Translations under genes and position numbers: made by a program
Shown here: positions 1-8,122 of the stretch, piece after piece
Layout: the number at the start of each line of letters is the position of its first letter
Numbering within the stretch: position 1 is the stretch's first letter
DNA from: Gemmatimonadaceae bacterium
Lineage (GTDB): Bacteria > Gemmatimonadota > Gemmatimonadetes > Gemmatimonadales > Gemmatimonadaceae
Length of the DNA: 64,000 nucleotides
Reading direction: 5' to 3'
Assembly (NCBI GenBank): GCA_020852815.1
Contig: JADZAN010000010.1
Span: 1 to 64,000 of the forward strand
The notes under the pieces: generated by a model
Database searches by the model: none
The model's input: only the letters and a program-made list of their open reading frames with translations
Told to the model about the DNA's origin: nothing

Positions 1-11
1 GAGACGGGAGT

Positions 12-38
12 GCGAACGGCGCCTTTGGCGCCGTTCGC
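12..38 (+). terminator. Perfect 12-bp hairpin, probable terminator of an upstream gene
   Basis: A perfect inverted repeat (12-23 pairs with 27-38, three-base loop TTT) is followed by GTTT. It is preceded by GACGGGAG. The same arms, preceded by the same octamer, recur inverted at 25970-25997, so this is a member of a repeated terminator-like family. It probably ends a plus-strand gene to the left of the window. Confidence 0.6.
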
Positions 39-149
39 GTTTGATGGGGTGCGGGCTTAAGTGTGGGTACTCCCCCGCAAACTCCCCGCCACGCACCTCG
101 CACGCGACCGCCCGAATGCCCCGCCGCCCCGCGCGGGGCAATGCCGCGC

Positions 150-198
150 GCACTCCCGTCGCCCGTCTCCCGTCCCCCCTCTCCCGTCCGCCGTTCCC
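150..198. repeat. GACGGGA-type heptamer repeats (reverse orientation)
   Basis: Imperfect copies of CCCGTCT lie just upstream of the helicase start. They are the reverse complement of the GACGGGA heptamer that forms eight tandem copies at 25748-25803. To the left they abut an imperfect GC hairpin around 125-150, the same heptamer-plus-hairpin layout seen at 25.8 kb. Confidence 0.6.
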
Positions 199-220
199 AC
201 ACACGGACTATCTTCCCCCC

Positions 221-2731
221 ATGCCGCCAGAGAATCGAGACGGGAGATTGACGCCAACCGCCGCAGCGGCGGTGCGCGCGGCGATCCGTCTCGCTTCTGG
301 CCGCGAGGTCTGTTTCGTCTGCAAGGTCGATGACGACCAGAACATCGTTGCGGCCCGTGTCGTCGCGCGGGGGGACGTCAAGTCGGTGCTCGCGCTCCCG
401 GGCTTCGCGCAACGCGGCGAACTCCTCCTGCACAACCATCCGTCGGGGAATCTCGAGCCGTCGGGCCCCGACCTCGAGATCGCGGCGCGCATGCACGACG
501 CCGGCGTCGGTTTCGCCATCACCGACAACGACGCCAGCGAGGTCTACGTCGTCGTCGAGGTCCCGCGCGAGCGCAAGCAGCACCCGGTCGATCCGCGCGC
601 GGTCGACCAGGTGCTCGGCGTCGCCGGCCCCATCGCGCGGCTGCACCAGCGATTCGAGGACCGGACGGCGCAGCGCGGCTACGCGCGCACCATCGCCCGG
701 CTCTACAACGGTGGCGGCATCGGGGTGCTCGAGGCGGGGACGGGGGTCGGCAAGTCGTTAGGCTACCTGGTCCCCGCGCTGCGCTGGGCGGCGTTGAATG
801 GTGAGCGCACGGTGGTCTCCACCAACACGATCAACCTGCAGGAGCAACTGGTCGGGAAGGACCTCCCCTTCCTGGCCCGCGCCCTCGACGACCAGCCGGT
901 GCGCTTCGCCCTCCTCAAGGGGTGGCACAACTACGTCTGCCTGTTGCGGCTGGAGCAGGCGCGCGCCGCCGGCGCGACGCTGTTCGACACCGGCTCGGTC
1001 TCCGACGTGGAATCGCTGGCCAAGTGGGCCGAGCGAACGGGCGACGGTTCGCTGAGCGACCTCGTGGCGCCGCCGCGCCCCGAGGTGTGGGACGAGGTGG
1101 CCGCGGAGCCCGACCTCTGCCTGCGGCTGCAATGCCCGCACTTCGACCGCTGCTTCCTGTTTGCCGCGCGGCGACAGGCGGCGCAGGCCGACGTCATCGT
1201 CGTCAACCATCACTTGCTCCTGGCGGATCTGGCGGTGCGCCGCGCGTCGCAGAAGTGGGACGATAGTGCCGTCCTCCCCCCGTACTCGCGCCTCGTGATC
1301 GACGAAGGGCACCACATCGAGGATGCCGCCGCGTCGCACCTGGGGGCCACCGCCACGCGACGCGCCCTGCAGCGCCTCTTTGGTCGCCTGGAGCGCCGGG
1401 GCAAGGGGCTCCTCCCGACGCTGTCGGCGCGGCTCGGCGCCCGCAGCGACCTGCTCTCGGTTGCCTCGCTCGACCTCGTGCACGCGCGGCTCTTCCCCTC
1501 GGCCGTGGCGGCGCGGGAGAAGGGCGGCGTGGTCTTCGACCTGCTCGACGGGCTGATGTTCGAGGCCAGCACGCCGGTGTTGCGGCTGACGGATGCCTTC
1601 GCCGACCACCCGATCTGGAAGGCGGGGCTGGCCGCGGCACTCGAGGACCTGCTGCGCGAGCTGGCCCTGCTGGGCGACAACCTGCGACTGGTGCGCGAGC
1701 GACTGGAGACCGACGAGAAGGCGCTGGAGGCGCACGCCGCGCTCCTCGGCGAACTGCGCGGCGTGGCGCGGCGGCTGGACAACGCGGGGAATGCGCTGCG
1801 CGAGGGGCTCGCACCCTCGGGGAAGGCCAAGACCGTCCGCTGGCTGGAAGTCCGCGGCAAGGAGCGCAACCTCGCCGTCACCTCCGTCCCGCTCGACCTC
1901 GCTCCCATCCTGCGCGAGGATCTCTTCAAGCGGCTGGAGACGGCGATCGTCACCAGCGCCACGCTCACCGCTGACGGGAAGTTCGACTTCGTGCGCGCGC
2001 GACTTGGCCTCACCGAGAGCGACGTGGAGCCGGAGACGCAGGCCTTTCCATCGCCCTTCGACTATCCGTCGCAGGCGATGCTCGCCATCCCGACCGACAT
2101 TCCGGCGCCTAACGTGGATCCGCGCGCGCACTTCGACGCCGTCGTCGACGCCATCGCGGCGGTGGCGTATGCCGCCGGCGGCGGCGTCTTTGCCCTGTTC
2201 ACCTCGCACCGCGACGTGCGCGAGGCGGCGCAGGTGCTGCGCGAGCGAGGCGTGGACCAGCGATTCCCGCTCATGGTGCACGGCGAGGACCAGCGAGCCG
2301 CACTCCTTCGCCGCTTCACCGACGCCGGCCACGCCATCCTCCTCGGCACCGCATCGTTCTGGGAAGGCGTGGACGTTCCCGGCGACCCGCTGCGCGCCCT
2401 GGTGCTGAGCAAGCTCCCCTTCAAGGTCCCGAGCGAGCCGCTGACCGCCGCGCACTGCGAAGCCATCGAGGCGCGCGGCGGCGACGCCTTCCGCGAGTAC
2501 ATGATCCCCCACGCCGCGCTGCGGCTCAAGCAGGGCTTCGGCCGGCTGATCCGCTCCGCCACCGATCAGGGGGTCGTGCTCCTCATGGACTCCCGCGCCG
2601 AATCCAAGCCTTTTGGCCGCGACATGGTCGAAGGCCTCCCGCCTGCCCGCCGCCTCATCGCCCCATGGGACGAGGTGGCCCGCGAGATCACCCGATTCTA
2701 CGCTCGCCCCGGCAAGCCAAAGACAGGATGA
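221..2731 (+). CDS. DinG/XPD-type ATP-dependent DNA helicase with an N-terminal JAB (RadC-like) domain
   Basis: An 836-residue superfamily 2 helicase predicted to unwind DNA 5'-3'. Residues about 10-125 form a RadC-like JAB domain with the metalloprotease signature H71-x-H73-P-S...S81-x-x-D84. The helicase follows: Walker A GTGVGKS at 173-179, DEGH box at 361-364, and four cysteines (YVC, then C-x4-C-x5-C) matching the DinG/XPD 4Fe-4S cluster. The C-terminal helicase half carries the ASFWEGVD and GRLIRS motifs. ATG 221 was chosen because the upstream in-frame extension is repeat DNA and low-complexity. The family role is repair or R-loop resolution; the JAB function is unknown. Fe-S, ATP and JAB residues are all present, so both halves may be active. 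Confidence 0.9.
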   Translation: MPPENRDGRLTPTAAAAVRAAIRLASGREVCFVCKVDDDQNIVAARVVARGDVKSVLALPGFAQRGELLLHNHPSGNLEPSGPDLEIAARMHDAGVGFAITDNDASEVYVVVEVPRERKQHPVDPRAVDQVLGVAGPIARLHQRFEDRTAQRGYARTIARLYNGGGIGVLEAGTGVGKSLGYLVPALRWAALNGERTVVSTNTINLQEQLVGKDLPFLARALDDQPVRFALLKGWHNYVCLLRLEQARAAGATLFDTGSVSDVESLAKWAERTGDGSLSDLVAPPRPEVWDEVAAEPDLCLRLQCPHFDRCFLFAARRQAAQADVIVVNHHLLLADLAVRRASQKWDDSAVLPPYSRLVIDEGHHIEDAAASHLGATATRRALQRLFGRLERRGKGLLPTLSARLGARSDLLSVASLDLVHARLFPSAVAAREKGGVVFDLLDGLMFEASTPVLRLTDAFADHPIWKAGLAAALEDLLRELALLGDNLRLVRERLETDEKALEAHAALLGELRGVARRLDNAGNALREGLAPSGKAKTVRWLEVRGKERNLAVTSVPLDLAPILREDLFKRLETAIVTSATLTADGKFDFVRARLGLTESDVEPETQAFPSPFDYPSQAMLAIPTDIPAPNVDPRAHFDAVVDAIAAVAYAAGGGVFALFTSHRDVREAAQVLRERGVDQRFPLMVHGEDQRAALLRRFTDAGHAILLGTASFWEGVDVPGDPLRALVLSKLPFKVPSEPLTAAHCEAIEARGGDAFREYMIPHAALRLKQGFGRLIRSATDQGVVLLMDSRAESKPFGRDMVEGLPPARRLIAPWDEVAREITRFYARPGKPKTG

Positions 2732-2753
2732 GACGGTAGCTTTCAGCGCACGT

Positions 2754-2920
2754 CCGCAGCCTTCGCTGGGGAAAGGGCTGGACCCCAGCTTTCGCTGGGG
2801 AAGGGCGCAGACCCCAGCTTTCGCTGGGGAAGGGCGCAGACCCCAGCTTTTGCTGGGGAAAGGGCTGGACCCCAGCTTTCGCTGGGGAAGGGCGTGGACC
2901 CCAGCTTTCGCTGGGGAAAG
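2754..2920. repeat. 29-bp tandem array of CCCCAGC...GCTGGGG palindromes
   Basis: Units start at 2754, 2783, 2812, 2841, 2870 and 2899, an exact 29-bp period. Each contains the palindrome CCCCAGCTTTCGCTGGGG (first copy degenerate) plus a linker that varies at a few bases. There are no unique spacers, so it is not CRISPR. It fills the space between the helicase stop and the next gene. Related single palindromes occur near 28400, 51470 and 52625. Confidence 0.85.
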
Positions 2921-2921
2921 C

Positions 2922-2957
2922 CTCTCGTCTTCTCGTCTTCTCGTCTTCTCGTCTTCT
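2922..2957 (+). repeat. CTCGTCTTCT pyrimidine array abutting a start codon
   Basis: Four tandem copies of the octamer TCGTCTTC run directly into the ATG at 2958, leaving no purine-rich Shine-Dalgarno sequence. Similar arrays precede the start codons at 28339 (minus), 50260, 51515 and 52793. Confidence 0.75.
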
Positions 2958-3566
2958 ATGAACACCCCCAGCAAAATCGTCTGCATCGGCCGTAACTACG
3001 TCGACCACGCCAAGGAACTCGGCAACGATGTCCCCGTCGAGCCGCTCTTCTTCCTCAAGCCGCCGTCGGCAATCATCGGTGATGGCGACGCCATCATCCT
3101 CCCGCCGCAATCCGACCGCGTCGAGTTCGAGGGGGAGATCGCGATCGTCATCGGCCAAACGCTCACCAAGGCGACCGAGGCCCAGGCGATCGCCGGTATC
3201 GCCGGCGTCGTGGCGCTCAACGATGTGACGGCGCGTGACCTTCAGTTCAAGGACTCGCAGTGGACCCGCGCCAAGGGGTTCGACACCTTCTGCGCCGTCG
3301 GGACTCCGAAATCCGGGAGCTTCGACTTCGCCTCGCTCGAGGTGGTGACGCGCGTGAATGGGGTCGAGCGCCAGCGGGCCAAGGGGTCGGACATGGTCTT
3401 CTCCGTCCCGTTCCTTCTGTCGTACGTCTCGCACGTGATGACGCTGGTGCCGGGCGACCTCGTCGCCACGGGGACGCCGGCCGGGGTGGGGAAGCTGGCC
3501 GCGGGAGACGTGGTGGAGGTGGAGATCGTGGGTGTCAGTACGGTCAAGAACCCCGTTCGGGGGTAG
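2958..3566 (+). CDS. Fumarylacetoacetate hydrolase family protein
   Basis: A 202-residue protein matching the compact single-domain FAH fold. Seen motifs: IGRNYxDHAKELGN at the N-terminus, LKPPSAIIG, the metal-binding EFEGEIAIVIG, the NDVTARDLQ stretch, and a C-terminal GDLVATGTPAGVG. Family members hydrolyse or hydrate acylpyruvates or 2-oxo acids (acylpyruvase, oxaloacetate decarboxylase, 2-hydroxyhepta-dienedioate isomerase); the substrate cannot be read here. The start at 2958 is the first ATG giving the family N-terminus, and it follows a pyrimidine array instead of a visible ribosome binding site. It is separate from the helicase by a 226-bp repeat-filled gap, so probably not co-transcribed. 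Confidence 0.92.
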   Translation: MNTPSKIVCIGRNYVDHAKELGNDVPVEPLFFLKPPSAIIGDGDAIILPPQSDRVEFEGEIAIVIGQTLTKATEAQAIAGIAGVVALNDVTARDLQFKDSQWTRAKGFDTFCAVGTPKSGSFDFASLEVVTRVNGVERQRAKGSDMVFSVPFLLSYVSHVMTLVPGDLVATGTPAGVGKLAAGDVVEVEIVGVSTVKNPVRG

Positions 3567-3625
3567 GAAACGAGGGAAACCGGTTCTCCGTTCGAGGTTA
3601 CCAACGACCAGCCCCGATCGCAGAA

Positions 3626-3690
3626 ACTCACCCGAACTGACCACGCGCTGACCGCGCTGACCACCCTGAGCCTCCGGACCGCCCTGACCG
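3626..3690. repeat. Degenerate CTGACCRC repeats
   Basis: About six imperfect copies of CTGACCRCS-like nonamers lie immediately upstream of the ATG at 3698. They may be simple slippage-derived sequence; no function is visible. Confidence 0.4.
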
Positions 3691-3697
3691 CCACGCG

Positions 3698-4645
3698 ATG
3701 CTGACGCTTCACCCCCGACACAACCGCGACCTGCCGACCACGGCGGCGCGCTCGGCGCGCGTGACGCTGGTGTCGGTGCTGGTGCACGTGGTGGCGGTGC
3801 TGGCGATCTTCAAGGCGGTGCAGTCGACGGGCGCGATCCAGCGAATCTTCACGCCGAGCACGTCCTTTCGCTTCGAGCAACCCCGGGAGCGATTGACGTA
3901 TCTCTCCGTGCAGCCGACGTCGGTGCCGCCAACGGTCGTCGCGCCGACCGCCACCTCGTCACGCGCCTCAGTGGAGGGAGAGGAGCGCGCCGGGCGCACC
4001 ACGGGCGGCGCGGGGACCCCGGGGCCGGCCATTCCATCGGTCCCGCTGGTGGCGCCGAGCGCGGTTCCCAGCGGGATTCCGGCGCCGGGCGCCGGCTTCG
4101 ACGTGAACGCGGGGACGCCGGCCTCGGGGCCGCTGGCCAGCGGTCGCGGCGCCGTGAAGGGATTGCAGCCGGGCTACGTGGACCCGCGCCTCTGGCCTAA
4201 CGCGCCTGCCATCGAGTACGCCCCCAAGACCGACGAGGAGCGCCTGGACTCGGCGGTGGTCACGAGCATCATGCGCTATCGCGACTCCGTGCTCGCCAAC
4301 ACCTACACGCCGAACAAGTTCGAGCGCGGCGACTGGACGTATCGCACAAAAGACGGAAAGCGGTACGGTGTCGACCAGCAGTTCATCCGACTGGGCAAGT
4401 TCTCGATTCCCACCGCCTTGCTCGGGCTCCTCCCGCTCAACCAGATGCAAGGGAACCCGATCGAGAACGATCGGCAGGCGCGACTGGCGGCGATGCGCGC
4501 CGACATCATGCGTGGCGCAGAGGCGGCGATGAACGAGGAGGAGTTCCGCGCCGCCGTGAAGAAGATCCGCGCCCGCAAGGACAAGGAGCGCAAGGAAGCC
4601 GAGGAGCGGAAGAAGACCGAGGCCAAGCCGATCTCGGAACGGTAG
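3698..4645 (+). CDS. Hypothetical single-pass membrane-anchored protein
   Basis: A 315-residue protein I do not recognise. Residues about 20-45 form one hydrophobic segment after a short basic N-terminus, so the bulk is probably periplasmic. A Pro/Val/Thr/Gly-rich linker (about 65-165) follows, then a more ordered region (about 170-270), and a highly charged Lys/Glu/Arg-rich helical tail. The architecture of anchor, Pro-rich spacer and C-terminal module resembles TonB-like transducers, but no TonB C-terminal signature is evident. It faces the LexA-like gene tail to tail with a short 48-bp gap. Confidence 0.7.
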   Translation: MLTLHPRHNRDLPTTAARSARVTLVSVLVHVVAVLAIFKAVQSTGAIQRIFTPSTSFRFEQPRERLTYLSVQPTSVPPTVVAPTATSSRASVEGEERAGRTTGGAGTPGPAIPSVPLVAPSAVPSGIPAPGAGFDVNAGTPASGPLASGRGAVKGLQPGYVDPRLWPNAPAIEYAPKTDEERLDSAVVTSIMRYRDSVLANTYTPNKFERGDWTYRTKDGKRYGVDQQFIRLGKFSIPTALLGLLPLNQMQGNPIENDRQARLAAMRADIMRGAEAAMNEEEFRAAVKKIRARKDKERKEAEERKKTEAKPISER

Positions 4646-4693
4646 CGCCTCGCGTTGCGGCGACGCGTGACGTCCGTCGCCCGTCCATTCGGC

Positions 4694-5338
4694 TTACGCC
4701 CCAGGTTCCATGGGCGCGGGTTCGTCATGCCACGTCCTGAAGATGGCCGTGACGACGCCCAGCACGGAGAAATCGTCGCTCGGCCCGAGGAAGAGTTCGC
4801 GCGCGTCGCCGTTGGTGGCCGAGAGGGAGAGGACTGCGCCCTGTCGCTGCACCACGCGCACCAGGACGTGCGGGCCGATGCGGGCGGCGACGAGGTCGCC
4901 ATCGCGGGCGCGCGTGGACGGGGCCACGAGGATCCAGTCGCCGTCGTGCACGCCGCGCGCCATCATCGCGTCGCCGCTCTGTCGCAGGAGGAAGGCGTCG
5001 GACGACGGGACAAAGCTGCGATCCATCGCCACCCACCGCTCCCTGTTGTCGTCCGTTAGGTAAGGCTCAACCGGGTTGACGCGCGCGTAGAGTGGGACGG
5101 GTTGCACTTGTCCCATGGACGACCAGCCGACGATGCGCACGCCGCGCGAGCGCGCCCCTTCGCGTTCGATGAATCCCTTCCCGGCGAGCGACTGCAGCAC
5201 CTCGGCCACCGTCTTGGTGGACTTGATGCGGAATCGCTTGCCGATCTCACGGACGCTGGGCTGGAAGGTGTTCTCCGCCAGGAAGTCCAGGAGGTAGTGA
5301 TACACGCGCCGTTCGAGCGGCGTGAGCGGGTCGTTCAT
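4694..5338 (-). CDS. LexA-like repressor lacking the self-cleavage site and catalytic dyad
   Basis: A 214-residue protein with LexA architecture: an N-terminal winged helix-turn-helix (1-70) and an S24-like C-terminal domain (75-214). In the alignable motifs, the Ser of the usual G-x-S-M is Ala124 (SGDAMM), the general-base Lys is Arg161 (VLVRVV), and the scissile Ala-Gly is replaced by Pro89-Val90 (RVNPVEP). It should bind DNA but should not self-cleave through RecA. The family function is SOS repression; non-cleavable LexA proteins, such as that of Synechocystis, regulate other genes. Another, cleavable LexA may exist outside the window. The start ATG at 5338 gives the normal LexA N-terminus. 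It lies downstream of gltX on the same strand. Confidence 0.85.
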   Translation of the reverse strand: MNDPLTPLERRVYHYLLDFLAENTFQPSVREIGKRFRIKSTKTVAEVLQSLAGKGFIEREGARSRGVRIVGWSSMGQVQPVPLYARVNPVEPYLTDDNRERWVAMDRSFVPSSDAFLLRQSGDAMMARGVHDGDWILVAPSTRARDGDLVAARIGPHVLVRVVQRQGAVLSLSATNGDARELFLGPSDDFSVLGVVTAIFRTWHDEPAPMEPGA

Positions 5339-5441
5339 GCGGAGCTGGAAGGCGCGGGGCGCGGTGTAGGGTAGACCGCGGGGGACCGACGTTGCACCAG
5401 TGCGGGCGCTGCGTCAACCGCCCTCGCTTGGGGGGCGCGAT

Positions 5442-6890
5442 TTACGCCGCGCGAGCGGTGAGATGCGTCACCGCCCGTTCCAGCCGAGCCAGCGACCGGT
5501 CTCGACCGATCGCCAGGAGGACGTCGAAGATCCCCGGCGTTGCGGCAACGCCCGTCAGGGCGACGCGCATGGGCTGGAAGATCTTCCCGGCCCCCACGCC
5601 GCGCGCCTCGCCCAGCGTGCGCAGCGCCGTTTCCATCGCCTCGGCCGTCCAGTCGCTGCCAGCGAGGCGGTCGTGCACCGCACGCAGGAGCTCGGCCGTT
5701 GCAGCTGCATCTTTCCATTGCTTGGCTTCGGCATCGGTGTCGTAGGCAAAGTCGTCCACGAAGTAGGGGCGACACTGGGCCACGAACTCGTTCACCGTGC
5801 GCGCGCGCACGCGCAACAGCTCCATCAGGTGGTGCCACCACCCCGTGCGCGACGCCAGCTCGTCGGCGGTGGCGAGCCCCGCCTCGACGATGAAGGGGCG
5901 CAGGTACGCGTCGAGCGCGTCGAGGGGCATCTGCGTCATGTGCTGTCCGTTCATCCACTCCAGCTTCTTCATGTCGAAGATCGCCGCCTTCTTGAGGAGG
6001 CCGTCGGCGGAGAAGTAGTCGATCAACTCCTGCCGAGTCATCACCTCGCGGTCGCCGCCCGGCGACCACCCTAACAGCGCAAGGAAGTTGCACATTGCGT
6101 CGGGGAGGATGCCGAGCGCGCGATAGTCACCCACCGCCGTGGCGCCGTGACGCTTGGAGAGCTTCTTCCCGTCCATGCCGTGGATCATCGGCAGGTGGGC
6201 AAAGGTCGGGAGCGGCGCGCCTAACGCCTCGTACAGGAGGATCTGCTTGGGCGTGTTGGAGATGTGGTCGTCGCCGCGCATGACGAGCGTGATCGCCATC
6301 GCGATGTCGTCGGAGACCACGGCGTGGTTGTAGATCGGCGTCCCGTCGGAGCGCAGGATGATGAAGTCGTCGATGTCCTTGTTGGGGAACTCGATGCGGC
6401 CGTGCACGAGGTCGTCCCACCCCGTTACCCCCTCGGGAACGCGAAAGCGGATCGTGTACGGGTCGCCGCGCTCGAGGCGCAGCTGCAACTCGGTCGGGGC
6501 GAGCGCGGCCATCTCCCGCTGGAAGTGGAACTGCTCGCCGCGCGACTCGGCCTCGGCGCGCAGCCGCTCCAGCTCGGCCGCCGAGGTGAAGTCGCGATAG
6601 GCGGCGCCGCTCGCCAGGAGGCGATGCGCGTCGCCCTGGTGGCGCGCGAGGTTCGCCCCCTGGAAGGCCACCTCCTCGTCCCAGTCGAGCCCCAGCCACT
6701 CCATCCCCTCGAAGATTGCCCGCGTGCTCTCATCCGAGCTGCGCGCCCGGTCGGTGTCCTCGATGCGAAGGAGGAACTTCCCGCCCGTCTTGCGGGCGTA
6801 CAGCCAGTTGAAGAGCGCGGTGCGCGCCCCGCCCACGTGGAGGTAGCCCGTGGGTGAGGGGGCAAATCGAAGGCGCGGGGGAGTGGTCAC
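5442..6890 (-). CDS. gltX: Glutamyl-tRNA synthetase
   Basis: A 482-residue class I aminoacyl-tRNA synthetase that charges tRNA-Glu (or is a non-discriminating GluRS, if Gln-tRNA is made by GatCAB). The HIGH-type motif PSPTGYLHVG is near residue 12, and the KMSKS-type motif KLSKR is at 243-247. The C-terminal helical anticodon-binding region continues to residue 480, with normal length for the family. Start ATG 6890 gives the canonical N-terminus, five residues before the LRFAPSPTG stretch. The nearest upstream gene on this strand is tRNA-Ser(GCT), separated by a terminator-like hairpin. The LexA-like gene follows after 103 bp. Confidence 0.97.
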   Translation of the reverse strand: MTTPPRLRFAPSPTGYLHVGGARTALFNWLYARKTGGKFLLRIEDTDRARSSDESTRAIFEGMEWLGLDWDEEVAFQGANLARHQGDAHRLLASGAAYRDFTSAAELERLRAEAESRGEQFHFQREMAALAPTELQLRLERGDPYTIRFRVPEGVTGWDDLVHGRIEFPNKDIDDFIILRSDGTPIYNHAVVSDDIAMAITLVMRGDDHISNTPKQILLYEALGAPLPTFAHLPMIHGMDGKKLSKRHGATAVGDYRALGILPDAMCNFLALLGWSPGGDREVMTRQELIDYFSADGLLKKAAIFDMKKLEWMNGQHMTQMPLDALDAYLRPFIVEAGLATADELASRTGWWHHLMELLRVRARTVNEFVAQCRPYFVDDFAYDTDAEAKQWKDAAATAELLRAVHDRLAGSDWTAEAMETALRTLGEARGVGAGKIFQPMRVALTGVAATPGIFDVLLAIGRDRSLARLERAVTHLTARAA

Positions 6891-6967
6891 GCGAGGAAGA
6901 CGGGTCAGGAAGTTGGGTTCGATCCAGCGGGACGCGGTACGACACGCCCCGCGAGCATCAGAAAAGA

Positions 6968-7002
6968 GAGACGGGAGACGGCAGACTCGCGTCTCCCGTC
7001 TC
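6968..7002 (-). terminator. Intrinsic terminator after tRNA-Ser(GCT)
   Basis: A perfect 12-bp inverted repeat (6968-6979 with 6991-7002, 11-base loop), made of GACGGGA heptamer sequence. On the minus strand it is followed by TCTTTT. It sits 26 bp beyond the 3' end of the tRNA and before gltX. Confidence 0.65.
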
Positions 7003-7028
7003 CCGTCTCAGGTCCCGAGTATTTGCAG

Positions 7029-7118
7029 CGGAGACGGAGGGATTCGAACCCTCGATACAGGTTGACCCCGTATGCCGGTTTAGCAAACCGGTGCCTTCAG
7101 CCTCTCGGCCACATCTCC
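7029..7118 (-). tRNA. tRNA-Ser(GCT)
   Basis: A 90-nt class II tRNA. The acceptor stem pairs GGAGATG with CGTCTCC; the T-arm is GAGGG-TTCGAAT-CCCTC; the anticodon loop TTGCTAA gives anticodon GCT at 7082-7084; and there is a long variable arm, as expected for serine. It reads AGC/AGT codons. CCA is not clearly encoded. Confidence 0.95.
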
Positions 7119-7580
7119 AGGTGGTGCGGATCTCTGGCCGGCGGAACGGTTCTCGCTTCGCGCCGGACCGGGAGGATGTTAGTCCCGGGTGGGGGGGAGG
7201 TCAACGGAGCGAGGGGGCGGGGGAGTGAGGGCGGCGGTGCGCGTTCGGGGCGCGGGCGCGAGTGCGAGTGCGTTGTGCCGGCCCCTCCCGTTCTCGAAGG
7301 AGACGAGCGTACGCAGCGGACGGACCGGCGCGTGGCGTCGTCCCAATGCGCGGATGCCGGGAACCCCCTCTTTCGAGATCCTGGACCTCTTCGTGCGCGC
7401 CGGCATGGGTGACGCCGTTTCTCAGCAGGAGACGCGGGCATATCTTGCTGAGGGGGACACGCTCGCGGTCAACGGGAAGCGCCAGCGGATCGCCGGAGAC
7501 GGAAGCGCCTTCTGACCTCAAACCACGCCTCGCTGCGCGTCACGGCACGCGGGGCGTCCGACGTCGCGTTTGAGGTTCTG
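7119..7580. other. No supported gene
   Basis: Several overlapping open frames exist on both strands, but none has a convincing start, ribosome site or recognisable domain. The frame ending at 7515 has a more protein-like last 50 residues (from the ATG at about 7351), followed by the unrelated frame of the next entry, so a decayed gene is possible. Confidence 0.4.
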
Positions 7581-7847
7581 GTGCTCCACGATCGGGCGCT
7601 CCGGCGCGCGGAGGTGCAGGTCATCCGCAGCGTCACCCCGTTCGACTGCGCCCTCCCCAATGGCGACCTCACGATCGTCGTGCGCGCGGCCGATCGCGCG
7701 CCAGAACTCACGGTCGAGTACGTGCTCGAGTCGGGAGGAGAGCCGCTGCTTCGAGGGCGCACAACGTTCGACACACCCGTCATTCACGTCCGCGGCGGGC
7801 GCATCACCTGCGCCGGCTTCACGCGCGAGGAGTGCGGCGCGGCCTGA
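7581..7847 (+). CDS. Small hypothetical protein or gene remnant
   Basis: An 88-residue frame beginning with GTG. Its composition is protein-like, with alternating hydrophobic residues suggesting beta-strands (VQVIRS, LTIVVRAAD, LTVEYVL, VIHVRGGRITC). The open frame extends upstream to a stop at 7449 without another good start codon, and that upstream part also looks coding (ASLRVTARGASDVAFEVLV), so the true start may be lost. I do not recognise the family. It could be the 3' part of a decayed gene. Confidence 0.35.
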   Translation: MLHDRALRRAEVQVIRSVTPFDCALPNGDLTIVVRAADRAPELTVEYVLESGGEPLLRGRTTFDTPVIHVRGGRITCAGFTREECGAA

Positions 7848-8010
7848 CGGGGGACCGTGTCACCGTGCTCCTGACGACGCCAAGGACGGTCGCAATTCGG
7901 CCGATGCACTACGGCGACCGGCGCGTCACGTCGCGAAGCGATGGAATCGCGCCTTACAGGCGACCGTTGCACTTGGAAACTGGCGATGCACGCGCTCGAG
8001 CTCGCGGGTC

Positions 8011-8094
8011 GCGCGTGACAGCGCTTGTTTCGTGCGTGGCAGTGCTTGACTCGTGCGTGACAGGGCCCGCGTCGCGCGTGGCAGCCGCGCGACG
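8011..8094. repeat. Four phased 21-bp repeats
   Basis: The core GYGCGTGRCAG begins at 8011, 8032, 8053 and 8074, an exact 21-bp period (two helical turns). The rest of each unit is degenerate. The array lies 30-110 bp beyond the stop codon of the subtilase gene, in a 275-bp stretch without a gene. Confidence 0.6.
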
Positions 8095-8122
8095 GATTCT
8101 CAAGACGACGAACCGTCTCGCC

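Noticed and set aside
2754-2920. CRISPR array (29-bp period)
   Set aside because: Whole 29-bp units repeat with no unique spacers, and no cas gene is in the window.
758-2986. A 742-residue open frame antisense to the helicase
   Set aside because: Typical GC-rich shadow frame, no domains, Arg/Gly/Val-rich; the helicase on the other strand has full motifs.
7119-7580. Coding frame 7189-7515
   Set aside because: First half is low-complexity Gly/Arg; no start signal. Only the tail looks coding, so it was not called as a gene.
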